Shown here: in pieces, positions 10,661 to 22,611 of the stretch
Position numbering within the stretch: the first letter of the stretch is position 1
Layout of the letters: every line of letters begins with the position of its first letter
NCBI GenBank assembly: GCA_945910005.1
Contig: OX246738.1
Coordinates: 27,381,303-27,445,302 of the forward strand
DNA length: 64,000 nucleotides
Origin: Isoperla grammatica
Taxonomy: Eukaryota > Arthropoda > Insecta > Plecoptera > Perlodidae
Direction of reading: 5' to 3'
Notes under the pieces: model-generated
The model's database searches: none
What the model was told of the DNA's origin: nothing
The model's input: the letters and a program-made list of their open reading frames with translations, nothing else
Made by a program: the position numbers and the translations under genes

Positions 10661-10949
10661 TAACAACACTGTTCAAAATCTATAATCAAGTACTATAAAA
10701 CTATAGGCCTATGTATTTATTACAAAGTACATAGGCCTAGTTGATTTGCTGCATTCTTTATTGGAGGGCCTACTGCCACTTAAAGATCAGAAATTTGAAT
10801 CTCATTAGAACCTCCTCTTCATATTATATTTCTTTTAAAGTTAGGTACAGTAGTTTATTTTCATAGGCTGTTTGCTTATTTTTCTGTGTTCTGTCATTGT
10901 ACTATGGTAATACATGGCTAATGGCTAATGTGATTTGTGTTCATTTTAG

Positions 10950-11903
10950 GTGTGGCCATGGCTCATATGCCATTGTCGTCTCCAGTAGCAAGAGAGCTCC
11001 CTCCTGCCAATCGCTCTTCAGCAGCTCTTCATGGTCGCCTCTCCCCGATGGTCTGCCCTCTGGTGAAACTCGGTCGACCGTCGTCGGCACTCGATCCTCA
11101 GGGGTATCACATACCCCAGTCGTATCATCTCTCGAGGGGATCTCCCGCCCTAGACCAGACGTACGCCGTGAGACGATCGCCGGCCCCTCAGGGGTACCGG
11201 GGGACTTCGCCCTCGGTGGACCGCGGCTACGAGCTCCGAAGCTCTCCCGCCCTGAGGAGGGCGTCGTCGCCCACTGCGGAACGTCGGTGCTATCTCCGCT
11301 CTCCCGTGCTCGACCCGGGTTACAAAATCGGGAGATCCTCGCCGTCTCTCGACCAGGGCTACCACACCCTGGTGTCGCCCAGTCCGGGGCCGTCGACGCC
11401 GGGGCCCTGGGCGGATGCTCTCGTCCTGCCGTCGGCTTCGGTCACGCAAAACACCGGGGCCGTTTACAAGGGCAAACGTTTCCACTCGAAAACCTCTCCG
11501 TTCGACAAGATCGCCGACGATTCCGTTTTGAAGATCTTCTCGTGGCTGGAGAGCGGCGACCTGCGCACCTGCGCTCGCGTGTGTCGCCGATGGGAAAACC
11601 TGGCGTGGGAACCATCGCTGTGGCGTTCCATCAGGCTGAGAGGCGACGACGTTTGCGGCGATCGTGCGGTGCGAGCGGTCCTGAGGCGATTGTGTGGACA
11701 GGGCCTCACCGGTGCGTGTCCCAACGTGGAGCGTGTGTTTCTCGGCGATGGTGCTCGCATTACGGACAAGGGACTGACGCTACTTGCGAGGCGATGTCCT
11801 GAATTGACTCATCTGCAGCTGCAGGGGTGTATCTCTGTTTCAAACTCGGCTATTTTTGAGCTCTCTATAAAGTGCTCCAATCTACAGCATCTTGATCTGA
11901 CAG
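10950..11903 (+). CDS. FBXL7: FBXL7 exon with Ser/Pro repeats, F-box and first LRRs
   Basis: Acceptor TTCATTTTAG ends at 10949; donor CAG|GTAGGC is at 11903/11904. Residues ~45-137 (numbered from the ATG at 10958) form a degenerate repeat of about seven units built on S-P-x-x-D-x-G-Y (SPALDQTY, SPSVDRGY, SPVLDPGY, SPSLDQGY). The exon is much more GC-rich than its surroundings, which keeps other frames open by chance. Confidence 0.9.
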
Positions 11904-12152
11904 GTAGGCTACATAATGTAAAAAATACAACTGATGATAGTGTCGGCTTTCTTTTGTAATGAGTACCGGTTCAAGAAAATAGTTTTATTAAAATAAATGT
12001 TAGTGTTGTAGGCCTAGATAAGTGGTTCTTGGCCTTTTATTAGTCCAGGCACACCTGGTAACAATGGCATCTGGTGGCACACTGTATTTTATTTACTTTT
12101 TTTACTTACCCGGTATATTTATTTATGAAAAAATATTAGCCTATTATTATTA

Positions 12153-12193
<41 letters not shown>

Positions 12194-15100
12194 GTTATTA
12201 TTATTATTCATTTATTTATTTGGTCGTACCAATTCCTATTCCATTAGGAGCGGATTTTATAATTTTGTATGTCAATCGCAGACAAATTTCAATTGATTAA
12301 TTAGGCTGATTGATTATAAACATGTATGTCATCCTTAATTTAATTTTTTTTAATTTTCAAGAAGCAGTAATGTTACCATAATATTGCTCGGTAATATTAC
12401 AACTTTTGGCTTAGTTTAACTAGTAAAGAGTAGTTCAGTTTGTTTTATGGTCCCAGTTCATATCATATAACGTTTTCCCTGGTTTATGGTTCAATTCCCT
12501 GCTTAAAAGATAAAACCTATTCCTTGTTATTGAAGTGTATCCCCTGTACTACTTCCGAATTTGATTTTCTTGTACACAGGGTGCACTCGTATCTCCTGTA
12601 TTGGCATGGTGGCAGGCCCAGAGCCACCTCGCCGCCTCTTACTTCAGTACCTAGATCTGACCGACTGCCAAGAGGTAGAAGATGGAAGCCTTCGCATCAT
12701 TGTCAGGAACTGTCCACAGCTAGTCTTCCTTTATCTCCGGCGATGTTTGCAGATAACAGGTCAGACCTAATTATAGTTATTAGAGGGTAGGAGTAGTAAA
12801 CGAGTACACGTTTGAAGTTGTTCCAGTTCCACAGAAACCTTGTGGATGCTGACATAATGGATAAGTGAGCTATTGGCCAACCAAATGTCAGTGTTTAAAA
12901 AAGCCACCTGGTGATTGACTCAGACTCGCTCATCAATCATCATTAGTGATACGTGAAAATAGCATTTTCAATTGTCATTTTATAGCGTATTGTAGCATCT
13001 ATTTTTTTGCCAAGATTAAAAACTTGAGAATGAAGTTTTCTCAAATTTTTATTTTTAAATCATGTCATACTATTAAAATTAAAATCAACCAAATTGCATT
13101 TATCATAAACAAAGTATAATTACTACGTTAAATATAATAAAATAGGAACAGAAAAACCTTAGTTTCTACTGAAAAAAAGCGCTTTGTAGCATCTATACAC
13201 AAAACGCTATTTTCACGTATCTCTAATCATCATCTATGACGGTAGCACTCACAAGGTTGCTGTGGAACCACTTTACTGTTTCTCTCAAATAACTAAATTT
13301 TGCATGTATCTTGTTGAAAGAATGAAACTATGATACAGGTTAGCAAATACCATATTGGAATAATACTGGACACTTTCCATGTTTAACATGTACGAGAAGG
13401 CGGCGACACGCAACACTAGTGCTCCTAGCGGCAAGTGGTGATACGGTGATGATGGCTGCTTTGTTCAATGCTATTATTTTCGTACTTTAAAACGTGTTAG
13501 TAAGGGTAGCAATTATGCATCAGTGATTGAAAACATACGTATGTAGTACCAGTAGACTTAATTATGATTTAAATTTCAAATTGTAATTTAAATTAATCTA
13601 AAATGAGCCATATTATTTAATTCATGTCCTTTAACTGCGAGCAGCACTCCATACGTGTCGCTACTTTCCTGTATTACAACTGATAGGTTAAGTATATTAC
13701 AGTTTATTTGAGGTTAGTATATTAAATTATTGGACTTAAGCACTGTTCTTAAAAATATTTTTAATGTTTATACAGTATTTCAATCGACATCTGTGATCTT
13801 TATCAAACATTTCTTGACAACAGTCACAAACAAAATTACAGAAACACATCAGTTACAACAAAGGCCAACGGGGACAGAATTACCCCACACAAAAATTTAA
13901 TTTTAGTGCAGAAATAATTTTAATTCCAAATAGGAGGACAATCTTAGAATATTACCCCCAGCTTTCTGAAAAGATTAAATGTGGATTATCTCCACACACC
14001 ATTCGAGTGGTGTTTAAATCTTTTGGTTGTAATGGTTTATTATTTGAAATGAAAGATGCAGCAGAATGTCGTTATAGTACTTGGCCTAGCTTTATTGCAA
14101 CTTTTAGGTTAACGTCATCTTGGCTTGACTGCCATCTAAAGATATACATTCATAGTAATAACGAGCATAGGTCTAAGGATGCGGTGCACCTTAGGCAGTG
14201 AATAGCCTACAAATAGCCTACGAATTACTAGATTGGTACTTTTAAAAGTATGTTAACGACAATAAAATCTTTGGATTTGATACAATCGTCTAAGAATGTT
14301 CTTTATTAAATTTCTTGACAATGTGGGTAGGGGAATCCAAACGCATAGGTCTAAGGATGCGGTGCACCTTAGGCAGTGAATAGCCTACGAATAGCCTACG
14401 AATTACTAGATTGGTACTTTTAAAAGTATGTTAACGACAATAAAATCTTTGGATTTGATACAATCGTCTAAGAATGTTCTTTATTAAATTTCTTGACAAT
14501 GTGGGTAGGGAAATCCAAACGGCCCTTAAGCTCGGTTTACAGTTCACACACTTTCTTTAGGTTTGTATTGAATGGGAAAGAATTATAGGAACCAACAGCT
14601 CACCTTAAAAAAGTTTGGCAGCCGTGTTGAGATGGAGATTAATTAACACATGTACTTATTTACAATATTTAAAGATGAGTGTTTCGGCTTACATAGCCTT
14701 GTTCACCCGTCGGTGTGGAGAAACTAACTAACTCAAAACAGATAACTATTTACAAGAATATACAAGGTGTTGTTGGTGGTGGAGGGGAGAGTTAACCAGG
14801 TAAGGTAAGGGAGTTCTCTGTTTACCCCCCCCCCCCCCCCCCCCCCAAAGTCCCAAGATCAGCGAAGGTTGAGGTTAGGGGGAACACGGGAGCCGGTAAC
14901 CATCTGATGAGCCAGTTCCCACATTCTGAGCTCTCCCTCGCTGCAGTTGTGTGGTAGAGCTCTGATGATGCTGGTATTAAAACAGTCATTGAAGGCCAGG
15001 TTGTGAGTGGTCGCATGTATGGCCACTATTTTCTCATTAGCCATCCACAGTGTCGTGCCTGTGCCCATAAAATCTTTCCTAAGGTTTGAGATCTAAATGT

Positions 15101-17054
15101 TACTGAAGTTGAATCAACCCAGTAGCATCATGTCGTTCACATAATTTCCTAATAGGAATGTCAAACGATATGAAATTCCATATTGATAATCGCAACAACA
15201 ATACAAAATTATTGCAATAATATCGGCGCAAAAAATGATCATCTCAATATTGCATTTTCAATTTTTACCGCGATATTATAAAATAAGCACTAATACTACT
15301 TTTTAACATTGCGTCATATGTGGGGGGGGGAGGGTAGTGGCGAATAGTTACATCGAAGGAGGGCACTCGGCGGCTGGTCAGTGGTCGCTCGGCTACCGTT
15401 GAGCAGGCGCCAAATTTAAATATTAAATCAAGTCGCCGCGATTATCGGGATATCACACGGAATTTAATACCCTACGATTATCGCGATCGATATACGATAT
15501 TATCGATATTTATCGATATGCGATTATCGTTGACATTCCTACTTCCTAATATTCAAGAGCTGGGACTGGAGTTGAAACTATTTCAGCTTGATAGCTCTTA
15601 TCCCTTACATTCTTAACCCAGCCAATGAGAGACAATTTTTCATAAATGTGGCCAATGATAGCGATCCTAAAATGTGTAAATCGACCTTAAGGTGTCATGA
15701 TTAAAGAATACAAAATTATATCACAATGTAGAGGGCAGCTAATTTAATTAAGTATGACATAGTTTGAAGCTCCACTCCACCCCCTAGTTATGTGACCACC
15801 ACCCAGCATAACAAATATGACTGATTATAGCACAAGCCTCAATTCCAAAAATAGTCTTGTGATCGTGTTTTGTTTTGAACAAAAATTGAATATGCACCAA
15901 TCAAAGAAAGATACAACAATGAGTCCCCTTGCAACAGATTGTTGACCTACCCTGTGATGTCACAACGACCTCAATTGAGTCATGTGCTGTTAGAGCCAAG
16001 TAAAATTCGTGTCTAGTTCACATTGTGGAAACAAACATCTTGCTATTTTTATGCATATGTATGTGTAATCGGAATCGCCTAACACAAAAAGAGGTTACAC
16101 GTTTCTGAAACATGCTTTCGCTCATCCCTAATAGTTATTCTATTTAGCCTTGAGAATATGTGTCAATACGTACAAGGTTTTTAATATTGATTGGAATAAA
16201 ATAATGGAAATTGGAAGTAGAAAATTTGAACAGTTATATTAATTCTAGAAACAATAGGTGCCTTATCAAATTAGTTGTCAAAACACCCTACTTCATAATG
16301 AAATGTCTTGTATAGGCCTAATTGAGTAATTGTGAATGTTCTCAGATACTTTGTTACCAACCACTGTACCAATTTTTTAAATTGTATAATTGTGTTATGT
16401 TTCGGATAAACAACTGGAAAATGTAAATTTATTTTTTAATATTGGCAGTAGTCCTGCACCGTAAAGAGGGTCTTTTGGCGACCTCTAAACGTATTCATAA
16501 CTATTATTTTGGTTTCAGATGCCGGCATCAAATTTGTACCCAGCTTCTGCTCCATGCTACGCGAACTCAGCGTTTCAGATTGCAATCAAGTGACTGATTT
16601 TGGTCTGTACGAGTTGGCAAAACTTGGTGCTACGTTACGTTATCTCTCTGTCGCCAAATGTGACCAAGTGTCAGATGCTGGTCTGAAGGTGATTGCCAGG
16701 CGGTGTTATAAGCTGAGGTACTTGAATGCACGTGGATGTGAAGCAGTGAGTGACGACGCAATATCTGTATTGGCTCGTTCCTGTCCAAGGCTACGAGCTC
16801 TCGACATTGGAAAGTGTGACGTCAGTGATGCAGGACTAAGAGCTCTAGCAGAAAGTTGTCCTAATTTAAAAAAGCTTAGTTTAAGAAATTGTGATCTTGT
16901 AACTGATCGAGGTGTACAGTGTATAGCTTACTACTGCAGAGGACTCCAACAGTTAAATATTCAAGATTGTCAAATATCCTTGGAAGGTTATAGGGCAGTA
17001 AAAAAGTATTGTAAACGATGCATCATTGAGCATACAAATCCTGGATTTTTTTAG
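10958..17054 (+). CDS. FBXL7: F-box/LRR-repeat protein 7 (three exons seen; 5' end probably incomplete)
   Basis: FBXL7 is the substrate receptor of an SCF ubiquitin ligase: the F-box binds SKP1 and the leucine-rich repeats bind substrates. Join 10958-11903, 12580-12759 and 16519-17054, giving 553 residues if the first ATG is used (human is ~491). Residues ~182-227 are the F-box (core DDSVLKIFSWL, then CARVCRRWENLAWEPSLW). About 11 LRRs follow, with many HLDLTGC / YLNARGCE type units. The C-terminus CKRCIIEHTNPGFF is the family signature. Both introns are phase 1, and each split codon rebuilds a sensible residue (G, D). An acceptor-like TTCATTTTAG ends at 10949, and the frame stays open back to it (codons for V-A-M), so the true start may lie in an upstream exon. 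Identification is confident. Confidence 0.95.
11904..12579 (+). other. FBXL7 intron with (TTA)n microsatellite
   Basis: GT...AG intron (donor GTAGGC, acceptor TTGTACACAG). A TTA/TAT microsatellite occupies about 12136-12210. No other feature seen. Confidence 0.85.
12580..12759 (+). CDS. FBXL7: FBXL7 exon, middle LRRs
   Basis: 180 nt, phase 1 at both ends. It encodes GCTRISCIGM, then QYLDLTDCQEVEDGSLR and FLYLRRCLQIT, matching consecutive LRRs of the family. Donor is ACAG|GTCAGA. Confidence 0.93.
12944..13225. mobile_element. hAT-like MITE, 8-bp target duplication
   Basis: Termini TAGTGATACGTGAAAATAGC and GCTATTTTCACGTATCTCTA are imperfect inverted repeats. ATCATCAT flanks both sides (12936-12943 and 13226-13233). 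282 bp, no coding capacity. Confidence 0.75.
14166..14521. repeat. 178-bp tandem duplication
   Basis: Two head-to-tail copies, CATAGGTCTAAGGATGCGG at 14166 and 14344, nearly identical through to GGGAATCCAAACG. The high identity suggests a recent local duplication in the FBXL7 intron. Confidence 0.9.
14585..14725. repeat. Fragment related to the foldback at 18109-18320
   Basis: Shares GGAACCAACAGCTCACCTT, and GTTTCGGCTTACATAGCCTTG followed by TTCACCCG, with the element at 18.1 kb. Read on the minus strand this gives AAGGC...AAGCC-GAAAC, a stem plus GAAAC arrangement, but no complete hammerhead core is visible. Confidence 0.5.
14825..14846. repeat. Poly-C tract
   Basis: About 22 consecutive C residues inside the FBXL7 intron. 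Similar tracts lie at ~8368, ~8806 and ~60460; lengths may be unreliable in assembly. Confidence 0.8.
15060..15700. repeat. Older repeat carrying an hAT insertion
   Basis: The parts left and right of the hAT element at 15153-15541 match, in reverse complement, one uninterrupted stretch at about 30240-30430 (shared GTTGAATCAA, GTAGCATCATG, AGCCAATGAGAGACAA and TAGCGATCCTA). The 30-kb copy is therefore the uninserted form. Confidence 0.75.
15153..15541. mobile_element. hAT-like non-autonomous element, 8-bp target duplication (7/8)
   Basis: Termini TAGGAATGTCAAACGAT and ATCGTTGACATTCCTA. Flanks are TTTCCTAA and CTTCCTAA (15145-15152, 15542-15549). The interior is full of ATCGATAT-type motifs, as in the elements at 37849 and 41001. 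The uninserted site is visible in the repeat at 30 kb. Confidence 0.85.
15701..16440. other. Intron sequence, nothing recognised
   Basis: Unremarkable AT-rich intron. No repeats or conserved frames recognised. Confidence 0.5.
16519..17054 (+). CDS. FBXL7: FBXL7 terminal coding exon
   Basis: Starts phase 1 after GGTTTCAG and ends at TAG 17052-17054. It encodes the last seven or so LRRs (LRELSVSDCNQVTDFGL, LRYLNARGCEAVSDDAI, LRALDIGKCDVSDAGL) and the conserved tail. A possible ATTAAA polyadenylation signal lies at 17090-17095. Confidence 0.95.
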
Positions 17055-18108
17055 TGTCATGGAATTTACTATGATGATGTATTTATTTTATTAAATGAAC
17101 TGAAATGTTAATAACTTTGTACTACTAAAACGAAAAATAAGTATAGAAGACAGAATTGGGTACTAGTCAAAATGGAGGCTCATATGTCTTAAAACACTAA
17201 CTAAACATATTATTATATATACACAATGCAATTTTATATTTAATAGGCCTATGTCTTCAAACTACTACACAGTAGGCTATTTGTTTTAAAAATTATATTT
17301 TTTTGAAAAATTTAAGTTATAGCTTGTTAAAGCAACTACTACCAGTTGCATTATGTATTTATTTTCAAGTACCTATAAGTAATAATAATAGGTAAGGAGT
17401 GTATTGTTGGTTTTGTGTTTTTCAACACTTCCCAAAATAGCCTATGCATGAAAAGTGCCTGACATAATGCCTTATTATTATTAAGTTTGTTTGTTAACAT
17501 AATACTGAAGTACTAATCTAAGAATGTGCAGTGCTTGGCAAACTGTCTTAAATCATTTATTAAATATTTGTTGTTTTAACGACATAATTAAACTGCTCCA
17601 AGGTACAGTGGGGTGTTTGTTTGGCTACCATAAATTTACTTCATTCAACTCTTTGTATTTTGTAACATTGAATTCCTAATTTTGTTAACAACAAACACAA
17701 CATGGAAATGAGGTGATAGTTTTGATGAAGCATTACCCTAAAAGCAATGCTTCACAAGGTACATACTTAGGCCTACACAATATTCAAACTGGCTTTATAA
17801 TTACTGATACAGGGTGTGTCCAAGGAAAATGTCAATAATTGTATTTTAGTTAATCCTAAATGTATAGTTTCTAGGGCTGCGAGAAAATTTTTAATTTAGT
17901 AGGTCTAACTAAAACGTTTATTTTCTTCAAATTTTTCTCATTTAAACGTAACACCCCTTCTATTCACAAAACGTAAAACGATAACAAAAAATGAGTTGTA
18001 ATGTTTGAAAAAAAAAACATGTTTAATGAAATAACATGGATGATTTATTATATATAGTGTGAATGTGTAAGTTTGCCTAACGGCTAGGTTTGAGCTTGGG
18101 GGCAAGGA
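17055..18108. other. FBXL7 3' UTR and intergenic sequence
   Basis: AT-rich sequence after the FBXL7 stop. The 3' UTR end cannot be fixed. No other feature seen. Confidence 0.5.
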
Positions 18109-18320
18109 TAGGAAGGAACCAACAGCTTACCTTGTAGTAGTAGCGGCCTTCGGAGCCGATAGAAACACAAAAAAGATATAAACAAAACGTCGAGACAGTT
18201 TCGGCCTGACGTGGCCTTGATCACCCGACGAAGGTGGAGAAAAGACTGGGTCGGAAGTCTATTGTCAAGGTAAGTTTTTGTGTTTCTATCGACTACCACA
18301 AGGTAAGCTGTTGGTTCCTT
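18109..18320. mobile_element. Foldback MITE
   Basis: Ends AAGGAACCAACAGCTTACCTTG and its inverted copy CAAGGTAAGCTGTTGGTTCCTT, with inner inverted ATAGAAACACAAAAA / TTTTTGTGTTTCTAT. The centre carries GTTTCGGCCTGACGTGGCC, shared with 14.6 kb. Confidence 0.8.
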
Positions 18321-18784
18321 CTTATTATATATAGACTAGTATTTGTATTGGTGGATGTAAAAGTCTAGATGCCAACAACTCTTATATATTATATATTATA
18401 TATATAATTTTTGTTCAATACTTCATAGTATAAACAAAGATGAGTTTACACTATACTATAAAATTCAACTTTCACACTTTGCTTTTGGCTCCAGAAGTTG
18501 TTACAACACAATTTGACTTTGCAACACCATATCGAGAGTGGGCATAATAGTAATACGCCACCGAAAAAATTTGAAAATTTGTTTGGAAAATTTGGTATGA
18601 CCTCATTTTAGTTCCACTCTATAAGTGTATTTGTATGGACATTAAAAAAAAAAAAAATCTCCAGGAGGCACTTTAATGGGTAGGCCTTATGAGCTCCAAA
18701 AAGTTGAAATTTTTAAATTGAATCTTCCATTTATTTTAATTGTGGAACTATGTTACTGTATCCACTCTCTCGTAATACTGTACA
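18321..18784. other. No gene seen
   Basis: AT-rich, with a (TATA)n patch near 18375-18400. Nothing else recognised. Confidence 0.5.
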
Positions 18785-19604
18785 GGACCCCTATTCTGTA
18801 ATTTCCCGATAAGGATCCGTGCCGATTCCAAAGCGTGTATATTCGTCGTTCCCATATAGCGGGTTTGGTGAGAAATAAAAAAATAGCGATTCTATAGCAT
18901 AGTCCGATATGGGTAGGCCGATATGGGACTGCCGTGCCGTGCCGAGCCGAGCACATCACACAGAGACGGAGCTGCCGAAGTTGTAACCAATCAGAAACTC
19001 AGCTCTTCCGAGTGCTTCGCAGTTCGCACAAGTCATGTTGTGATCGTCTTTTATTTTTGTTTATAACCTCAAAATGCCATCGACCGACAACGTTGTTCAG
19101 TGTTGTTTTAAAACATACTAGGCCTAGCATTCTGCTGCCACTATGTGTACATATGAGTAGGGCTAACGCTGTGAAAGTCTAGGCCTAGACATACGACCTT
19201 TAGGGGGAGGGGATAATTAGGCCTAGACCTGCATTGAATATTAATTTAAAGCTAAGTCAGTATATGCGTGTATAGTTTGACATAACCTCAACAAAATAAT
19301 ATTTAATACAGTCAATTGAAGAAAATAATTTCAACTTACGATGTACAGTATTTCTTCGTTAGAATCTAAATCGTCTCCTAGTTTTCGCTGAAAACAAATG
19401 TTAATAAGCTAAAAACAACGTTTAACACGCATATCGGCCTAGAAAGAGGTGCCGAATCCGTATCGGGATTTACGCTTCCATTCCGGGTTAAATTTGGCGG
19501 TATCGGGCATAAAAAAGTTACATAATCGCTCTCGCCCGCTTTCGACCCATAGCGGCCCGAATCAGTATCGGGAGTTTCATAAAACAGTTACCGAATAGGG
19601 GTCC
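18785..19604. mobile_element. Inverted-repeat element, ~820 bp
   Basis: Ends GGACCCCTATTCTGTAA and TTACCGAATAGGGGTCC are inverted repeats. The interior repeats phrases such as CCGATATGGG and CCGTATCGGG. No clear target duplication and no transposase seen. Confidence 0.65.
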
Positions 19605-22053
19605 AGGCGCCCCAACATAGTCTAATCATAGCCACGTACAGCACGTAGGACTTTGTACCGAGCTATATATCCCGAATTCTTGCCAACAGTTTCTTTGTTA
19701 GTGATTGGCTAATTGAATTGCTTAAATCCTGAAACCTTTGAAAAACAGTATGCTAAAAAGTCTACCACAAACATTTGATGGGAAGTTACCTTAAACTAAG
19801 GTTTAATTACAATCATCGAAAAATTGACTTTTTAATGTTTTTTTATTTTTTTTTATTTAGTGTTAGTTTTAGTTTATTAAAAATGTAGGCCTACGTGTGA
19901 TGAAATGTTATTGACAGGTTGTACTGTTTACTCCTCGTGGACTGTAAATGGGTTCCATCGAAATGTTCAAAGTATGATCACCTGATCACCTATTCTTCCG
20001 AGCCGGCAGTCAAGTCCATTGGAGGGTGAAGAGATGCCCCATGTACTTGTGCAGGTTATTTGCCAGGTTCTGTTTACAAGGTTGGTCAACGACCACGAAG
20101 TTCAGACATCCTGTGCACAGAGCACAGTTACACTAAAACAATTATGTTATAGATATCTTAGGCCTACATCATCTGCCACTTCACAAATCTAAAAGGTATC
20201 TTGGGGAGGGGGAGGGTGGAGTTCTACCAGCAGCTGGCAAAACCGGACCCCAGACTGGAGTCAGTAAGATGAGGGAAGCTGTTAAGTTATTCTTTCAAGT
20301 TTAAATAGGCCTACAAGATATATTACATTGCTATATTTGTTAGCCAACCAACTTGGCTACCGAGTTCACTCCAGAACACGAACCCTTCTAAATTGCTATT
20401 ATGTTAATATTCAATTCGACAAGGGTTCGATTCTTGGTTAGGACTATTTAGACTATTGGCACATTACATATTGTAGCTTTAAGCTTTTTCTGATAGATCC
20501 ATGGTGACACATCCACATATTTGCATGACCACAAGTATGGATGCTCCCTTTTCAAAGGTAAACAAATCTACTAATTATTCGATTAATGGGTCATAAGTAT
20601 GTGACAAGACTTTTTTTATCTGCATACAATCGAGCCACCTTATCGATTGGCATTATTATAAAAATAGTCGTGTATCCTAAAACAAAAAATTACTAATACA
20701 TTCTTTTAAAATTTAAAAAATGGAGTCTGGGTTTCCACAAGTTCTCGGAGTTTTGTTTTGTTTGTTTATTAGTAAATCAATGTCATGTTGTCGTGTAAAT
20801 GACTAAGTGCGTACACTTCGCTAATAGTTACCTGATTGACTTCGTAGCAAACAGTCTACAATAAAAAATTAATGGCGAACAGTCTAACTAGCCAAATACA
20901 TTTTATGGCTACATATTATTATGACTGTCAGCTGTTTTAGGGTCAATGAATATGATCACGAAAAAAGTACCCAATTAAAAAAGGTAAGTAAAATTCAGTA
21001 AATACTTAAAAAGAAGTCGCAAGTCGCTTGGATAGCACAGTCCGAGAATTTAATTTGGGAGCTCTCCGGATCGATTGATACCCATAACAGGCAATCCTGA
21101 CTGAAGTTGTTCCTAGGTTTTCCTCAGTCATAAGGCAAAAGCCCTCGGACATTCCTTCCCAACGCCTTAAATACACAAATATTATAGGCCCTACTTACCT
21201 ACCCCTAAAAAGAGGGTGTACATTGTTCGTGCTACAGGTGGGACTCTTAGGAAATTATTATTAAGCGAGCGTTTCCACTTGACTCTTATGGCACTTCGTT
21301 CTGTTTTTTTTTGTTTTTATGTCTGTCGATAGCGGTCGAACGGAAAGTCCGATCAACTTGAAATTTGGACCATCCACAAGCCTCGATGTGGATTGAAGGT
21401 GTATAGTTTTGAGGCAAAATCGTTCGAAAAGTTACAAAGTTACACCATAGTTACTGCAAAATATTTTTCTGAAACAAAATGGCGGCAAAATGTGAGATAG
21501 CCAGATTTTTCTACAGATTTTTCCGGTCACGAATATGTTAATCTAATGGCGATCTGATAAATATTGGCAAAGTTACACGAAAGTTACTCGAAAATATTTT
21601 TCTAAAACCCAGTAACGGCAAAATGTGAGGTGGCTATCTTATAGTAAATTTTTGTCCGGTCACGAATATACTATTGTAAACGCGATCCAATACGTATTAG
21701 AGGCAGAAATTACATTTCTATTGCTGTCAATAAGTGTTAGTAACGGTGGCGGACCGTGTTGAAAACATGACCACGAAAATTCTTAGCAACGCACATTGCA
21801 CTGCATACAACAATGTCGGGAAGTATAATAGCTATGGAAATTAGAAAAAATTTTGCAATGCGCATTCTTGAATTGTTGTTAATTGTTGTTTGTATTAGCA
21901 TTGAAGTCTTTTCGCCAGAAAGTTCGTAGATATTGACGCGCTCGCTTATCAACGCGTCAAACAGAGCGTTTTCCTAGTTATTAACATTATTACTTTTAAT
22001 AATGCACGTAGCACTAATAATAAAAGTAAATAATAAAATCCATTACCGTCATA
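19605..22053. other. Intergenic, no gene supported
   Basis: No conserved reading frame. Around 21270-21960 the sequence AAGCGAGCGT is mirrored by GCGCTCGCTT, and phrases near 21380-21690 recur with changes (AGTTACACC/AGTTACACG, CGGTCACGAATAT twice), suggesting an old degraded repeat. Confidence 0.5.
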
Positions 22054-22494
22054 GATTACTGAGTGGGGAAGATGTTTCATAGCCGTGTTAAAATATCTGC
22101 GCGAGTTTTAACAAAAAATTTTAAGTCTCGCCACTAGTTCGAATTCTGACCGCAAGGAGCGCTAGCCCTGCACGTTTGACCAAGGTCCACTAAATACCCT
22201 GGCGGCTACTAGCGATCTAGTAGACCTTGTGTTTTACTTCGTTACCGTTTAATACTATTATAAATCCATGGTCTAAGCATGGATTTACAACTCCATGGTC
22301 TAAGGTTACTGTTAAACAAGGTCTACTAGATCGCTAGTAAGTGCCAGGGGATTCAGTGGACCTTGAGTTTTAAACTTTTGGAAGAGCGACTCTTGCGGTG
22401 AGAATTCGAACTACACGTAGGACTTAGAAAATTTCACTCAGACACGCGCAGACGAATTCCCATATGGATGAACTATCTTCCCCACTCAGTAATC
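22054..22494. mobile_element. Foldback MITE, ~440 bp
   Basis: Termini GATTACTGAGTGGGGAAGAT and ATCTTCCCCACTCAGTAATC are inverted. An inner inverted pair, TAGATCGCTAG-type, flanks CTAGTAGACCTTG / CAAGGTCTACTAG. No coding sequence. Confidence 0.8.
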
Positions 22495-22555
22495 TTTGTT
22501 ACCGTACAGTATGTTTTCTTTTTCTTTAGGTGTTCACTAGTAACGTGGTTCTTAA

Positions 22556-22611
22556 AAGGATTTTAACGGTACTATAATAATAATTGCTACAGCACCGTTA
22601 AAATCCTTTAA
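22556..22611. repeat. Short inverted repeat
   Basis: AAAGGATTTTAACGGT and ACCGTTAAAATCCTTT flank a ~24-bp AT-rich centre. Confidence 0.75.

Larger units (their letters stand above)
12760..16518 (+). other. FBXL7 intron with several transposon insertions
   Basis: A 3.76-kb intron ending in the acceptor GGTTTCAG at 16511-16518. It contains an hAT-like MITE (12944-13225), a 178-bp tandem duplication (14166-14521), a poly-C tract and another hAT-like element (15153-15541). No extra exon is needed: the LRR sequence is continuous across it. Confidence 0.85.

Noticed and set aside
10897..11802. 301-codon open frame overlapping FBXL7 exon 1 in another frame
   Set aside because: The other frame carries the clear F-box and LRR sequence. 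This one is kept open by the high GC of the exon and shows no recognisable domain.
18150..18240. Second hammerhead ribozyme in the foldback at 18.1 kb
   Set aside because: On the minus strand there is TGATCA, a GGCC/GGCC stem and CGAAAC, but no CTGANGA core and no GTC or other good cleavage triplet directly after GAAAC.
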